Positions 35,656 to 43,491 of a DNA stretch of 43,491 bases are shown here, in pieces. The translations under genes and the position numbers were made by a program. Source of the stretch: Streptomyces sp. NRRL F-6676 (lineage in GTDB: Bacteria; Actinomycetota; Actinomycetes; Streptomycetales; Streptomycetaceae); assembly GCF_000725625.1 (NCBI RefSeq), contig NZ_JOHS01000064.1, forward strand, positions 1-43,491, in the 5' to 3' direction. The notes under the pieces were generated by a model, which was not told where the DNA came from, did no database searches, and saw nothing but the letters and a program-made list of their open reading frames with translations. Position 1 is the first letter of the stretch; each line of letters begins with the position of its first letter.

Positions 35656-36246
35656 TCAGGCGTACGCCCGGCGGACCGCCGAGGTGCGGCGGTCTCGGTG
35701 CAGGAGCCAGATGGTGACCATGAGCGTGGACAGGTCGGCCGTCAGCGGGTGCGGGGCGGGGTCCGGGCTGCGCCAGCACCGCACCTCGCCCGTGGCGCCG
35801 TCGAGGACCAGCTCCGTGCCGGGCAGCAGGGTGCCCAGGCGTATCAGGCGGTCGGCCAGGTACGGGAGTTGACGGGGCGCCGGGGCCGGCCCGAAGTGCC
35901 CGTGCTCCGCCGCGTACTCGGCGTGTTCCGTGAGCGTCGGCAGCGGGACGTCCGTGTCCAGTTCGAAGCCGTAGCCCCGCTCGGGCAGGCCGACCTCGCG
36001 CAGGAAGCGGCGGGTCGGTTCGTGCGTGAGCGTGGCCGGGAAGTCGACGTCCTCGAAGCGGACGATCGCGCCCGCGCCGAACGCGTCGTCCAGAAAGCGG
36101 TCCGGAAGGTCCAGGGCGAGTCCGCCCGGCCGGCCGGGGCGGCCCGTCGGCCACCGGCGCGTCTCCGTGCGCGCCCGGACCGCCGTCCACGGCGGCAGCT
36201 GCTCCGCCGCCGTGTCCGCCGTCCCCTTCGGGCAGATCGTGTTCAT
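35656..36246 (-). CDS. SUKH-4-like immunity-type protein
   Basis: The 196-residue protein shows SUKH-4-like features. FLREVGLPERGYGFELD, the phrase RLGTLLPGTELVLDGATGEVRCW, and a terminal Leu-rich DLSTLMVTIWLLHRDRR match the SMI1/KNR4 superfamily profile that protects against polymorphic toxins. No toxin gene is next to it, so it is an orphan or its partner was lost. The ATG at 36246 has GGGGGAAG before it. Confidence in the family is moderate. Confidence 0.65.
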   Translation of the reverse strand: MNTICPKGTADTAAEQLPPWTAVRARTETRRWPTGRPGRPGGLALDLPDRFLDDAFGAGAIVRFEDVDFPATLTHEPTRRFLREVGLPERGYGFELDTDVPLPTLTEHAEYAAEHGHFGPAPAPRQLPYLADRLIRLGTLLPGTELVLDGATGEVRCWRSPDPAPHPLTADLSTLMVTIWLLHRDRRTSAVRRAYA

Positions 36247-36464
36247 CGCTTCCCCCGTGCACCGTGGCCCGTGTCCTGCTGCACCTCGCCGCATGCCGTC
36301 GAGCGGCGAGGCGGCCCACATCCCCCGCGGGCCTCCCCGACACGAAAAACCATACGCCGCCCCACTGACAACGGCCCGCACAACGCACGGCCGGAAGGCC
36401 CCAACAGGCCGATTCGGCACGTGAATTGGGGCACACCGGGGTGGGTGCACCGAGCGTCGCCGGG

Positions 36465-36600
36465 GTCCCGGCCGCGGACGCCGACTCAGGTGAAGCAGAC
36501 CCCGACCGCGGACAGCCGGCTCAGGTGAAGCAGACCCGGCCGCAGACGCCGACTCAGGCGAAGTAGCCCCGACCGCGGACGCCGACTCAGGTGAAGTAGA
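36465..36600. repeat. Four tandem repeats of about 34 bp copied from a gene end
   Basis: Each unit runs like CCCCGACCGCGGACGCCGACTCAGG followed by TGAAGTAGA, with scattered substitutions. The unit nearest the gene contains the last codons and stop of the minus-strand membrane protein at 36587-36763. Confidence 0.85.
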
Positions 36601-36763
36601 CCCCGCCCGCCACCACGACCACCGCGGCGAGGACGAACACCAGGATCCACAGCAGCAGCTTGCCCATGCTCGGCGGCGGCTCGTACCGCTCCCCGGGCGC
36701 CGCACCGGAAGGGGCGTCCGAGACGTCCGGGACCGCGTCCGACCCCGCCTCCCGCTCCGTCAC
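36587..36763 (-). CDS. Small single-pass membrane protein at the end of the molybdenum hydroxylase operon
   Basis: The 58-residue product is an acidic segment (EREAGSDAVPDVSDAPSG) followed by a single membrane helix LLLWILVFVLAAVVVVAGGVYF. Its GTG overlaps the stop of the molybdenum subunit (GTGA), so it is the last member of the coupled operon. It may tether the enzyme complex to the membrane. This is inference. Confidence 0.65.
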   Translation of the reverse strand: MTEREAGSDAVPDVSDAPSGAAPGERYEPPPSMGKLLLWILVFVLAAVVVVAGGVYFT

Positions 36764-39063
36764 GACGTCACCACCGCCGCCTGCGGCCGGATCGGCAGGC
36801 GGTTGACCGGGCGGCCCGTCGCCGCGCGCACCGCCGAGGCGACGGCCGCCGGGGAGGTCACCACCGGCACCGCGCTGACCGACTTGGCGCCGAACGGGGC
36901 CACCACGTCCCGCTCCTCGACCAGCTTCACGATCTTGATGTCGGGGACGTCGAGGGCGGTCGGCAGCGCGTACCCCGTGAGGTCCGGGTGACGCACGACC
37001 CCGCGCGCGGTGCGCAGGTTCTCCGTGAGCGCCACGCCCACGCCCTGCGTGACGCCCGCCTCGATGCGCGCGGCGAGCTGCGCCGGGTTGAGGACGCGGC
37101 CCACGTCCTGGGCGAGCGCCAGTTCGACCACCCGTACCGAGCCGAGCTCGATGTCGACGTCGACCACCGCGCGGATCGCGCAGAACGCGAGCCCCACGAA
37201 GGCGTCGCCCTGGCCGAAGCCGTCCAGCGGCTCGGTCGGGTGCGGGCGGCACTGGGCGGTGGCCCACAGTTCCTTGCCGTCCAGCGCCTCGGTGACGGTG
37301 GTCGACAGGACGCCGTCGTACGAGGTGATCTTGCCGTCGGTGATCTGGAGCAGCTCGGTGGACATGCCGAACTTGTGTGCGAGCGGTTGGAGGAGCTGGG
37401 TGCGGACCATCTTCGCGGCCCGTTCCACCGCCCCGCCCGACACCCAGGTGTGCCGGCCCCGGGCCCCGCCGCCCGCGGGCGGCTGGTCGGTGTCGACGGG
37501 GGCCACGTGCACCTCGTCGATCCCGAGCGTCTCCTGGACGATCTGCCGGGCCAGCGTGCTGAAGCCCTGCCCCGTCTCGACGGCCGCGCACAGCACGGTC
37601 GCCACCCCGTCCTGGACCTTCACCGTGGCGGTCGAGACCTCGTCGGTGCCCTCCGCGCCGAGCATGTGCACCATGCCCAGGCCGTAGCCGACGCCCCGGC
37701 GGATCGCGCCGGGCTCGCCCGCGCCCTCGGGGCCGCCCGGGAGCAGCCACTCGTCGGCGGGGGTGTCCTTGGGCAGCGGCGGCAGCGGGAAGTCCCGTAC
37801 CGCCTGGAGGAGTTCGGCGACCGGCGCCGGGCAGGTCACGGTCTGCCCGGTGGGCAGCACGTCGCCGGTGGCCAGCACGTTGCGCAGCCGCAGCTCGGCC
37901 GGGTCGACGCCGAGTTTCTTGGCCAGCTTGTCCATCTGGGCCTCGTAGGCGGCGCACACCTGCATGGCGCCCTCGCCGCGTACATGCCCGGAGGGCGGGT
38001 TGTTGGTGCGCACCGCCCAGCCCTCGATGAAGGCGTGCGGGACGACGTAGGGGCCGCAGGCGAAGGAGACGGCGGCGGCCAGGGCCTCGGCGGAGGTGTC
38101 GGCGTAGGCGCCCGCGTCGAGCAGGATCTGCGCCTCGACCTTGACGAGTCTGCCCTCGCCGTCGGCGTGGTGGCGGTAGCGCAGCAGGGTGGGGTGGCGG
38201 TGGACGTGGCCGAGGAAGGACTCCTCGCGCGTGGCGGTGAGTTTGACCGGGCAGCCGGTCTTCAGCGCGAGCAGGCCGAGCGGGAGCTGGAAGCCCTGGT
38301 CCTCGCGGTCGGCGGTGGCGCCCGGCACCCCGGTGACGACGATCTTCACCTGATCGGGTGGCAGGCCGTAGCAGGCGGCGGCCGCGTCGCGGTCGGCGTG
38401 CGGGTCGGTGGAGGCGAGGTACAGCTCGACGCCGCCGTCGGGGCGCGGCACGGCGAGTCCGGCCTCGGCGCCGATGGGGGCGGGGTCCTGGCGGCCGATC
38501 CGGTACAGGCCCTCGACGACGATGTCACCGGCCGCCTCCGGGTCGCCGTGGCGCAGCGGGATGTGCCGGATCAGATTGCCGTCCGGGTGCAGCGGCTCGG
38601 CCTCGAACGCCTGCTCGGGGTCGGTGACCGGGTCGAGCACCTCGTACTCGACGATGACGGCGGCGGCGGCCATCCGCGCGGTGTCCGGGTGGTCGGCGGC
38701 GACGGCGGCGAGCGGCTCCCCGTGGTGGCGTACGACCTCGGAGGCGAACACCGGGCGGTCGGCGCGGCCCCGGCCGTGCAGCGGGGTGCCGGGCACGTCC
38801 TCGTGGGTGAGGACGGCGCGCACGCCGGGCATCTCGCGCGCGTGGCTGGTGTCGATGGACACCACGCGCGCGTGCGGGTGCGGGGAGCGCAGTACGGCCG
38901 CCCACAGCAGGCCCTCGGCCCACAGGTCGGCCGCGTACGGGAAGGTGCCCTCCGTCTTGGCGCGGGCGTCGGCGCTCGGCAGGGACACACCGATGCCGTG
39001 CGGCAGCGGCTCGGGGGCGGGTACGGCCGCCGCGGTGGGCGCGGTGGCGGCTTCGTTGCTCAA
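36760..39063 (-). CDS. Xanthine dehydrogenase family, molybdopterin-binding subunit
   Basis: The 767-residue protein is the large subunit of a xanthine oxidase-type hydroxylase. FPYAADLWAEGLLWAAVLRSPHPHARV starts the family core, and QDPAPIGAEAG, GVPGATADREDQGFQLPLGLLAL and VETGQGFSTLARQIVQETLG are molybdopterin-site segments. The usual GVGE motif, with the catalytic Glu before PP, reads SVSA at residues 728-731. TTG 39063 overlaps the upstream stop and has GGAGG six bases ahead. The substrate is unknown. Confidence 0.9.
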   Translation of the reverse strand: MSNEAATAPTAAAVPAPEPLPHGIGVSLPSADARAKTEGTFPYAADLWAEGLLWAAVLRSPHPHARVVSIDTSHAREMPGVRAVLTHEDVPGTPLHGRGRADRPVFASEVVRHHGEPLAAVAADHPDTARMAAAAVIVEYEVLDPVTDPEQAFEAEPLHPDGNLIRHIPLRHGDPEAAGDIVVEGLYRIGRQDPAPIGAEAGLAVPRPDGGVELYLASTDPHADRDAAAACYGLPPDQVKIVVTGVPGATADREDQGFQLPLGLLALKTGCPVKLTATREESFLGHVHRHPTLLRYRHHADGEGRLVKVEAQILLDAGAYADTSAEALAAAVSFACGPYVVPHAFIEGWAVRTNNPPSGHVRGEGAMQVCAAYEAQMDKLAKKLGVDPAELRLRNVLATGDVLPTGQTVTCPAPVAELLQAVRDFPLPPLPKDTPADEWLLPGGPEGAGEPGAIRRGVGYGLGMVHMLGAEGTDEVSTATVKVQDGVATVLCAAVETGQGFSTLARQIVQETLGIDEVHVAPVDTDQPPAGGGARGRHTWVSGGAVERAAKMVRTQLLQPLAHKFGMSTELLQITDGKITSYDGVLSTTVTEALDGKELWATAQCRPHPTEPLDGFGQGDAFVGLAFCAIRAVVDVDIELGSVRVVELALAQDVGRVLNPAQLAARIEAGVTQGVGVALTENLRTARGVVRHPDLTGYALPTALDVPDIKIVKLVEERDVVAPFGAKSVSAVPVVTSPAAVASAVRAATGRPVNRLPIRPQAAVVTS

Positions 39064-40883
39064 CGCTGGCCTCCGTCCTGGCCGTACGACTGATCGTGGT
39101 GGACGCTGCCCGCGCCGGGGCCCGCCTGGTGCGGGATGAGCGGCTCGCCGGGCCCGGCCTCGTCGCCCGTCCCGCCGTCGGCCTCGTCCTCGGCCGCGCC
39201 GAGGGCCTCGCGCTCGGCGACGACCTCCCGTACGGCGTCGAGTACGCCCCGGTAGCCGGAGCAGCGGCACAGGTTGCCGCAGAGCGCCTGACGGGTCTCC
39301 AGGTCGGTGGGGTCCGGGTTGCCCTCCAGGAGGTCGTGCACGGTCATCGCCATGCCGGGCACGCAGAAGCCGCACTGCACGGCCCCGCACCGGGCGAGCG
39401 CCCGCTGCACGTCGGAGGGCTGCCCGTCGACGGCGAGCCCCTCCACGGTGCGCACCTCGGTGCCGGCGGCGGTGACCGAGGGCACCAGGCAGGAGGCGAC
39501 GAGCCGGCCGTCCACCTGGACGTTGCACGCCCCGCACTCGCCCTCGGAGCAGCCGTCCTTGGCGCCCGCGAGGCCCAGGCGCTCGCGCAGCACGTAGAGC
39601 AGCGATTCACCGATCCAGGCGTCGGTGACGGGGCGGTCGGTGCCGTTCACCCGCAGGACGTACGAGACGAGGGGGTGCTCGTCGGGAAGGGACGTGGGCG
39701 CCTCGCCGACGCGGGCGGCGTCCTCCTGGGTGCCGTCCGGGGCGTCCGCCTCCTGGGGCGCGTCGGCGTCCTGGGGTGCGGGCTCGTCCCCGGGCTGCGG
39801 GGCGGGGTCCTCGGCGGAAGGCCGCTCCTGGGGCGGGTCCGCCTCCTGGGGCCGATCCGCCTCTTCAGGAGCCTCGTCGCCCTCAGGGGCGTCCTCGGGG
39901 GTCGCTGCGGGCGGTTCGGCGTCCGGGGCGTGCTCCTCGACGGGGGCGCGGCCGTCGTCGGCACCGGCGGCCGGTTCCGGTCCGGCGGCGTACGGGTCCG
40001 GGTGGGCGGGGTCCCCGTGGGCGGCATAGGGGGCCGTGCCGGGGCGGTTCCCGGCGTACGGGTCGTGCGCGCCGGGGCGTGCGGGGCCGGTGGGCGTGGA
40101 CGGGCCCTGGGCGGCCTCGGGGGCCTCCGGGGTACTCGCGTGACCCTCCGGCGCGTACGGCCCGTCGAACGGGCCGCCAGGGGCCTCGGCGGGCCGCTCC
40201 TCGGAACCCGGGGGCGCCCAGGGCGCGGCGGCACCGCCGGGCAGGGTCGGCGGCGGGGTGCCGCCCCACTGCTCGACCAGCGACGACGTGGTGAACTCGC
40301 CCGACTCGTCCGGCAGATCGCCCCCGGCGACGGGGATCGACCACTCGCCGGTGACGTCGTGACCGGGGCCGGCGTCGCCCGGCGCGGCGCCCGGGTGCGC
40401 GGGCTCCTCGAAGGTCCACTGCCCGGTGGACTGCGGGTGGTAGGCGAACCCGTGGCCCGACGTGTCACCGCCCGCCGGACCCTGGCGGGGATCGTGACGG
40501 GGGTCCTGACGGGGATCGTGGTGCGGGTTCCCGTACGGGTCCTGGTGGGCCGGCTGCGCGTGCCGCGGGTACCCCGGGTCCGTGCCGGGGGCCGCGTCGG
40601 GCCAGCCCGTGCCCCCGGCGGGGACGCCCCAGCCGCCGGGCGCACCGTGGGCGGCGCCGTCGACGGGATCGCCCTGCTGCGGGGTCGGCGTGATGGACGG
40701 CGGCACATAGCCGTGACCGGGCGCGGCGAGCGGGGTGTGCGAGGCGAGCAGGGCGTCGATGCCGCCCTCGGGGAGCTGGACGAAGGTGGTGGCACCGTCG
40801 TCGTAGTCCCCCTGGGGCAGCCGCTCCCAGGAGCCGCGGGGGGCCTCCGGGCGCGGGTCCTCCCCGTGCTGGTCGTCGGTCAC
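39060..40883 (-). CDS. 2Fe-2S subunit of the molybdenum hydroxylase, with long N-terminal extension
   Basis: The 607-residue protein ends in a normal two-cluster ferredoxin-like subunit. GCSEGECGACNVQVDG (Cys445, 450, 453) is cluster II and CGFCVPGM plus CGNLCRCSGYRG is cluster I. The domain begins near residue 400. The preceding 400 residues are Pro/Gly/Asp/Glu-rich low-complexity sequence with repeats such as QDPYGNPHHDPRQDP. Ordinary subunits are about 160-200 residues long. The GTG start overlaps the FAD-subunit stop. The extension may anchor or tether the complex, by inference. Confidence 0.88.
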   Translation of the reverse strand: MTDDQHGEDPRPEAPRGSWERLPQGDYDDGATTFVQLPEGGIDALLASHTPLAAPGHGYVPPSITPTPQQGDPVDGAAHGAPGGWGVPAGGTGWPDAAPGTDPGYPRHAQPAHQDPYGNPHHDPRQDPRHDPRQGPAGGDTSGHGFAYHPQSTGQWTFEEPAHPGAAPGDAGPGHDVTGEWSIPVAGGDLPDESGEFTTSSLVEQWGGTPPPTLPGGAAAPWAPPGSEERPAEAPGGPFDGPYAPEGHASTPEAPEAAQGPSTPTGPARPGAHDPYAGNRPGTAPYAAHGDPAHPDPYAAGPEPAAGADDGRAPVEEHAPDAEPPAATPEDAPEGDEAPEEADRPQEADPPQERPSAEDPAPQPGDEPAPQDADAPQEADAPDGTQEDAARVGEAPTSLPDEHPLVSYVLRVNGTDRPVTDAWIGESLLYVLRERLGLAGAKDGCSEGECGACNVQVDGRLVASCLVPSVTAAGTEVRTVEGLAVDGQPSDVQRALARCGAVQCGFCVPGMAMTVHDLLEGNPDPTDLETRQALCGNLCRCSGYRGVLDAVREVVAEREALGAAEDEADGGTGDEAGPGEPLIPHQAGPGAGSVHHDQSYGQDGGQR

Positions 40884-41773
40884 GACAGCGCCCTCCCCAG
40901 TGCTCGTCGGGCCAGCGCGGCGACGGTGCGCCGCAGGTGCAGTACGGCGGGCGGCAGCTGCTCCACCGTGCCGTCCTCGGCCGGGACGGCGTCGGGGATG
41001 CAGGCCGCGGCGACGTAGTCCCCGAAGGCGGTCAGCGCCTCCGGGACGATCGTGCGGTTGTTGTCCCAGTCGATGAGCTGGGCGACCCAGTGCTCGGCGT
41101 CCAGGGGGCGCAGCGGCATCGGCGCTATGGCGCCCACCGCGCAGCGCACCCCGCGCCGGGCGGGATCGAGGACCAGGGCCACGGAGGCGACGGCCCGGCC
41201 GGGGCCGGTGCGCCCGGTGGCCTTGAGGAAGACCTGGGGGGCGTGCAGCAGCGGCACGCGCACGTAGCCGATGAGTTCGCCCCCGCGCAGCATCTCCATG
41301 CCGGCGAGGAGGTGCGAGACCGGGATCTCGCGGCGGGCGCCGCCCGGTCCGGCGATGACGAGCGTCGCCTCCAGGGCGGCCAGTACGGGCAGCGCGTCCC
41401 CGGTGGGGGCGGCGGAGGCGATGTTGCCGCCGAGCGTGCCCGCGTTGCGGATGTGCGGGGGGCCGGCCGCGCGGGCCGCCGCCGCGAGGGCGGGGATGAG
41501 CGCGGCGAAGTCGGGGCGGCCCATGCGGGCGTGGGTGAGGCCGGCACCGAGGAGTGCGTGGCCGTCCTGGTACTGCCAGCCGCGGATCTCGCTGATGCGG
41601 CCCAGGCCGACGAGGGCGGCGGGGCGCAACTGCCCGGAGTTGACCGCCGCCATGAGGTCCGTGCCGCCCGCCACGGGCACTGCGGCGGGCGTGGCGGCGA
41701 GTGCCGCCACGGCCTCGTCCAGTGACCCGGGCAGCGTCACGGCCTGCGCCGTCTGCGGTGCGTGCGTGGTCAA
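40880..41773 (-). CDS. FAD-binding subunit of the molybdenum hydroxylase
   Basis: The 297-residue protein is the FAD-binding (PCMH-type) subunit. AATPAAVPVAGGTDLMAAVNSG and IRNAGTLGGNIASAAPTGDALPVLAALEATL are the FAD-binding loops. TTG 41773 is the likely start: an AAGGGG ribosome-like site precedes it at the expected distance and MTTHAPQTAQAV fits. The frame remains open upstream into the hexosaminidase, so this start rests on homology. It leads a coupled chain FAD, FeS, Mo, small membrane protein. Confidence 0.85.
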   Translation of the reverse strand: MTTHAPQTAQAVTLPGSLDEAVAALAATPAAVPVAGGTDLMAAVNSGQLRPAALVGLGRISEIRGWQYQDGHALLGAGLTHARMGRPDFAALIPALAAAARAAGPPHIRNAGTLGGNIASAAPTGDALPVLAALEATLVIAGPGGARREIPVSHLLAGMEMLRGGELIGYVRVPLLHAPQVFLKATGRTGPGRAVASVALVLDPARRGVRCAVGAIAPMPLRPLDAEHWVAQLIDWDNNRTIVPEALTAFGDYVAAACIPDAVPAEDGTVEQLPPAVLHLRRTVAALARRALGRALS

Positions 41774-41943
41774 ACCGGCTGCCCCTTCCCGCTGCCCCAC
41801 CTGGTCCTGCCTGTGCTGCCGTACGGTACGTGCCGACAGGGCGGACGTGGCAACTCTGGCACATCTTCGCGGGGGGCGGATGCGGGGGTCCGCTAGGGGG
41901 TGTTCGCCCTCCCGGCGGGGGTTGCGCGTGGTTTGGGCGGTCA

Positions 41944-43491
41944 TTACGGGTCGGGGCGGGTTGGGGTCGTTTGGTGGGGTTGGGCGGGTGTGGCGGGGGT
42001 GGGGGCCGTGGGGCGGACGGTAGGTGATACCGAGGGCGTCCAGGCGGGGGTAGTGGGACTTCATGCGGGTGGTGAAGTCGGCGAAGTCCCGGGCGGCGGG
42101 CGGGGGAAGGGGTGACCAGACGGCCTCGGCGAAGGCGGCCAGGCGCGGGAACACCTGGTAGTCGACGCGTCCCTGGTCCTCCATCACCTCGGTCCAGACG
42201 TTGGCCTGGGCGCCGAGGACGTGCCCGGCCTCGTCCGGGGTGAGCTCCGGTGGAACGGGGTCGAAGCGGTAGACGTCCTCCAGGGTGCGGACGAAGCCGA
42301 TGGGCACGGGCTCGTCGGGGCCCGGGTCCTGACGGTGGTCCAGGTAGACCTCCGTCTCCGGGCACATGACGACGTCGTGGCCCGCGCGCGCGGCCGTGAC
42401 ACCGCCCTCGTAGCCGCGCCAGGACGACACCGCCGCGCCGGGTGCGAGGCCGCCCTCCAGGATCTCGTCCCAGCCGATGAGGCGGCGGCCGCGTGCGGCC
42501 AGCCAGGCGTCGAAGTGCCGGATGAACCATGCCTGGAGCCCGTCCTCGCCGGCCAGGCCCAGTTCCTTGATGCGGGCCTGCGCGGTGGGTGAGTCGCGCC
42601 ACTGGTCCTTGGGGCACTCGTCGCCGCCGATGTGGAAGAAGGACGAGAACCCCGCGAACCCCGCGGGCCCTGAGCCCCCTGAGCCCTCTGAGCCCTCTGA
42701 GCCCCCTGAGAACGCGGTCGCGTCCGGCGGGAACAGGTCCAGGACCTCCTCGAACACCTCTTCGTAGAAGCGGAGGGTGGTGTCAGTGGGGGCGAGTACG
42801 TTGTGAGAGATGCCCCAGTTGTCCCAGACGGCGAGGGAGGAGGTGTCGACGACGTCCGTGTTGCCGAGTTCGGGGTACGCGGCGATGGCGGCCTGGGAGT
42901 GACCCGGTATGTCGATCTCGGGGACGACGGAGATGTGCCGGGCGGCGGCGTACGCGACGATCTCGCGGATGTCGTCCTGCGTGTAGAAACCGCCGTGCGG
43001 TTTGTCCTCCCACAGGGGTGACGCGCGGTGGCCGAATTTGGTACGGGCCCGCCAGGAGCCGACCTCGGTGAGGCGGGGGTGGCGGCGGATCTCGATGCGC
43101 CAGCCCTGGTCGTCCGTGAGGTGGAGGTGGAGGACGTTGAGCTTGTGCGCGGCCATCAGGTCGAGGTAGCGCAGGACGCCGTCCTTGGGCATGAAGTGCC
43201 GGGCCACGTCCAGCATGAGGCCGCGCCAGCGGAAGCGGGGGCTGTCGTGGAGGGTGACGGCCGGGACGGGCCACTCCCGGCGGGGGGTGACGGGGGCGCG
43301 GCGGAAGGCCTCGGGGCCGAGGAGCTGACGCAGGGTCTGGGCGGCATGGAAGAGGCCGGGTTCCGCGGCGGCAGTGAGCGTGACGGAGTGGGGGGTGGTG
43401 GTGAGGCGGTAGCCCTCCGGGCCGCCGAGTTCCTCTGCGAGGTGGGGGGTGAGGGCGAGGCGGACGCGGGTGCGGGCGGGGGTGCCGGGGG
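41944..43491 (-). CDS. Beta-N-acetylhexosaminidase (GH20), 5' part outside the window
   Basis: The GH20 domain starts beyond the right edge. Visible parts are the GH20b-like N domain (ARTRVRLALTPHLAEELGG), RGLMLDVARHFMPKDG, NVLHLHLTDDQGWR, VVPEIDIPGHSQAAI and the catalytic HIGGDECPKDQW, with the general acid Glu after Asp. It releases terminal GlcNAc from chitin oligomers. The in-frame sequence has no stop down to 40880. A TAATGA sits at 41941-41946 in a neighbouring frame, so I end the feature there and suspect an indel in the proline-rich tail. The GGSEGSEGSGG loop is a 9-bp repeat insertion. Confidence 0.8.

Noticed and set aside
36465..36600. CRISPR array or iteron origin
   Set aside because: Contiguous repeats copied from a gene end; no spacers and no replication genes.

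Overview
The window is a very GC-rich chromosomal segment of a Streptomyces-type actinomycete. Support comes from extreme third-position GC, frequent GTG and TTG starts, SsgA-family sporulation and DUF2510/RDD proteins, a GlcNAc PTS with DasR-type operators, and the actinobacterial CysM-CysO-Mec cysteine module. From memory, the gene order resembles the S. coelicolor core between about SCO2901 and SCO2943. That comparison is recall, not a search.

Layout. 0-3.2 kb: thiol peroxidase (-), a DUF3618 protein and a GroES-like protein (+), then two coupled HNH endonuclease paralogues and an odd short tRNA. 3.2-7.1 kb: rdgB, a lipoprotein and rph (-), then the GlcNAc PTS pair nagF (-)/nagE2 (+) around three DasR-like sites. 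7-13.6 kb: a metallo-hydrolase, a membrane-anchored PemK-like protein, the cysteine module cysM-cysO with a leader peptide and mec, an amino acid permease, DUF2017 and clpS. 13.7-18.9 kb: pncB and pncA (nicotinate/nicotinamide salvage) and a large secreted M6 metalloprotease. 19.4-22.9 kb: two RDD membrane proteins with an unrelated + strand gene wedged between them. 23-28.8 kb: an SsgA-like protein, a FAD-linked oxidase, an Lrp/AsnC regulator divergent from hpd, a PDZ-less S16 protease and an IclR regulator. 29-36.3 kb: a DEAD/DEAH-type helicase, a Doc/antitoxin pair, an MFS pump, tRNA-Cys followed by degenerate copies of its 3' half, a reductase divergent from a TetR regulator, and a SUKH-4-like protein. 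36.4-43.5 kb: a translationally coupled molybdenum hydroxylase operon and the 3' part of a GH20 hexosaminidase cut by the right edge.

The most exciting item is the 233-residue protein at 20582-21283. It has the N-terminal LQRSAGNAAV signature typical of cargo proteins linked to extracellular contractile injection systems (eCIS). Its C-terminal domain carries a Thr-x5-Cys-x14-His pattern like the CheD/CNF1 glutamine deamidases. I infer a candidate eCIS-delivered deamidase toxin encoded away from any injection apparatus. Other unusual items are a type I tRNA with a UAG (leucine) anticodon, a molybdenum subunit that appears to have lost its catalytic glutamate, a 400-residue low-complexity extension on its iron-sulfur partner, and a hexosaminidase whose frame stays open into the next gene.

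Working together: the GlcNAc transporter and the GH20 enzyme fit chitin use. CysM, CysO and Mec form one cysteine pathway. PncB and PncA feed NAD salvage. ClpS and DUF2017 form a conserved pair.
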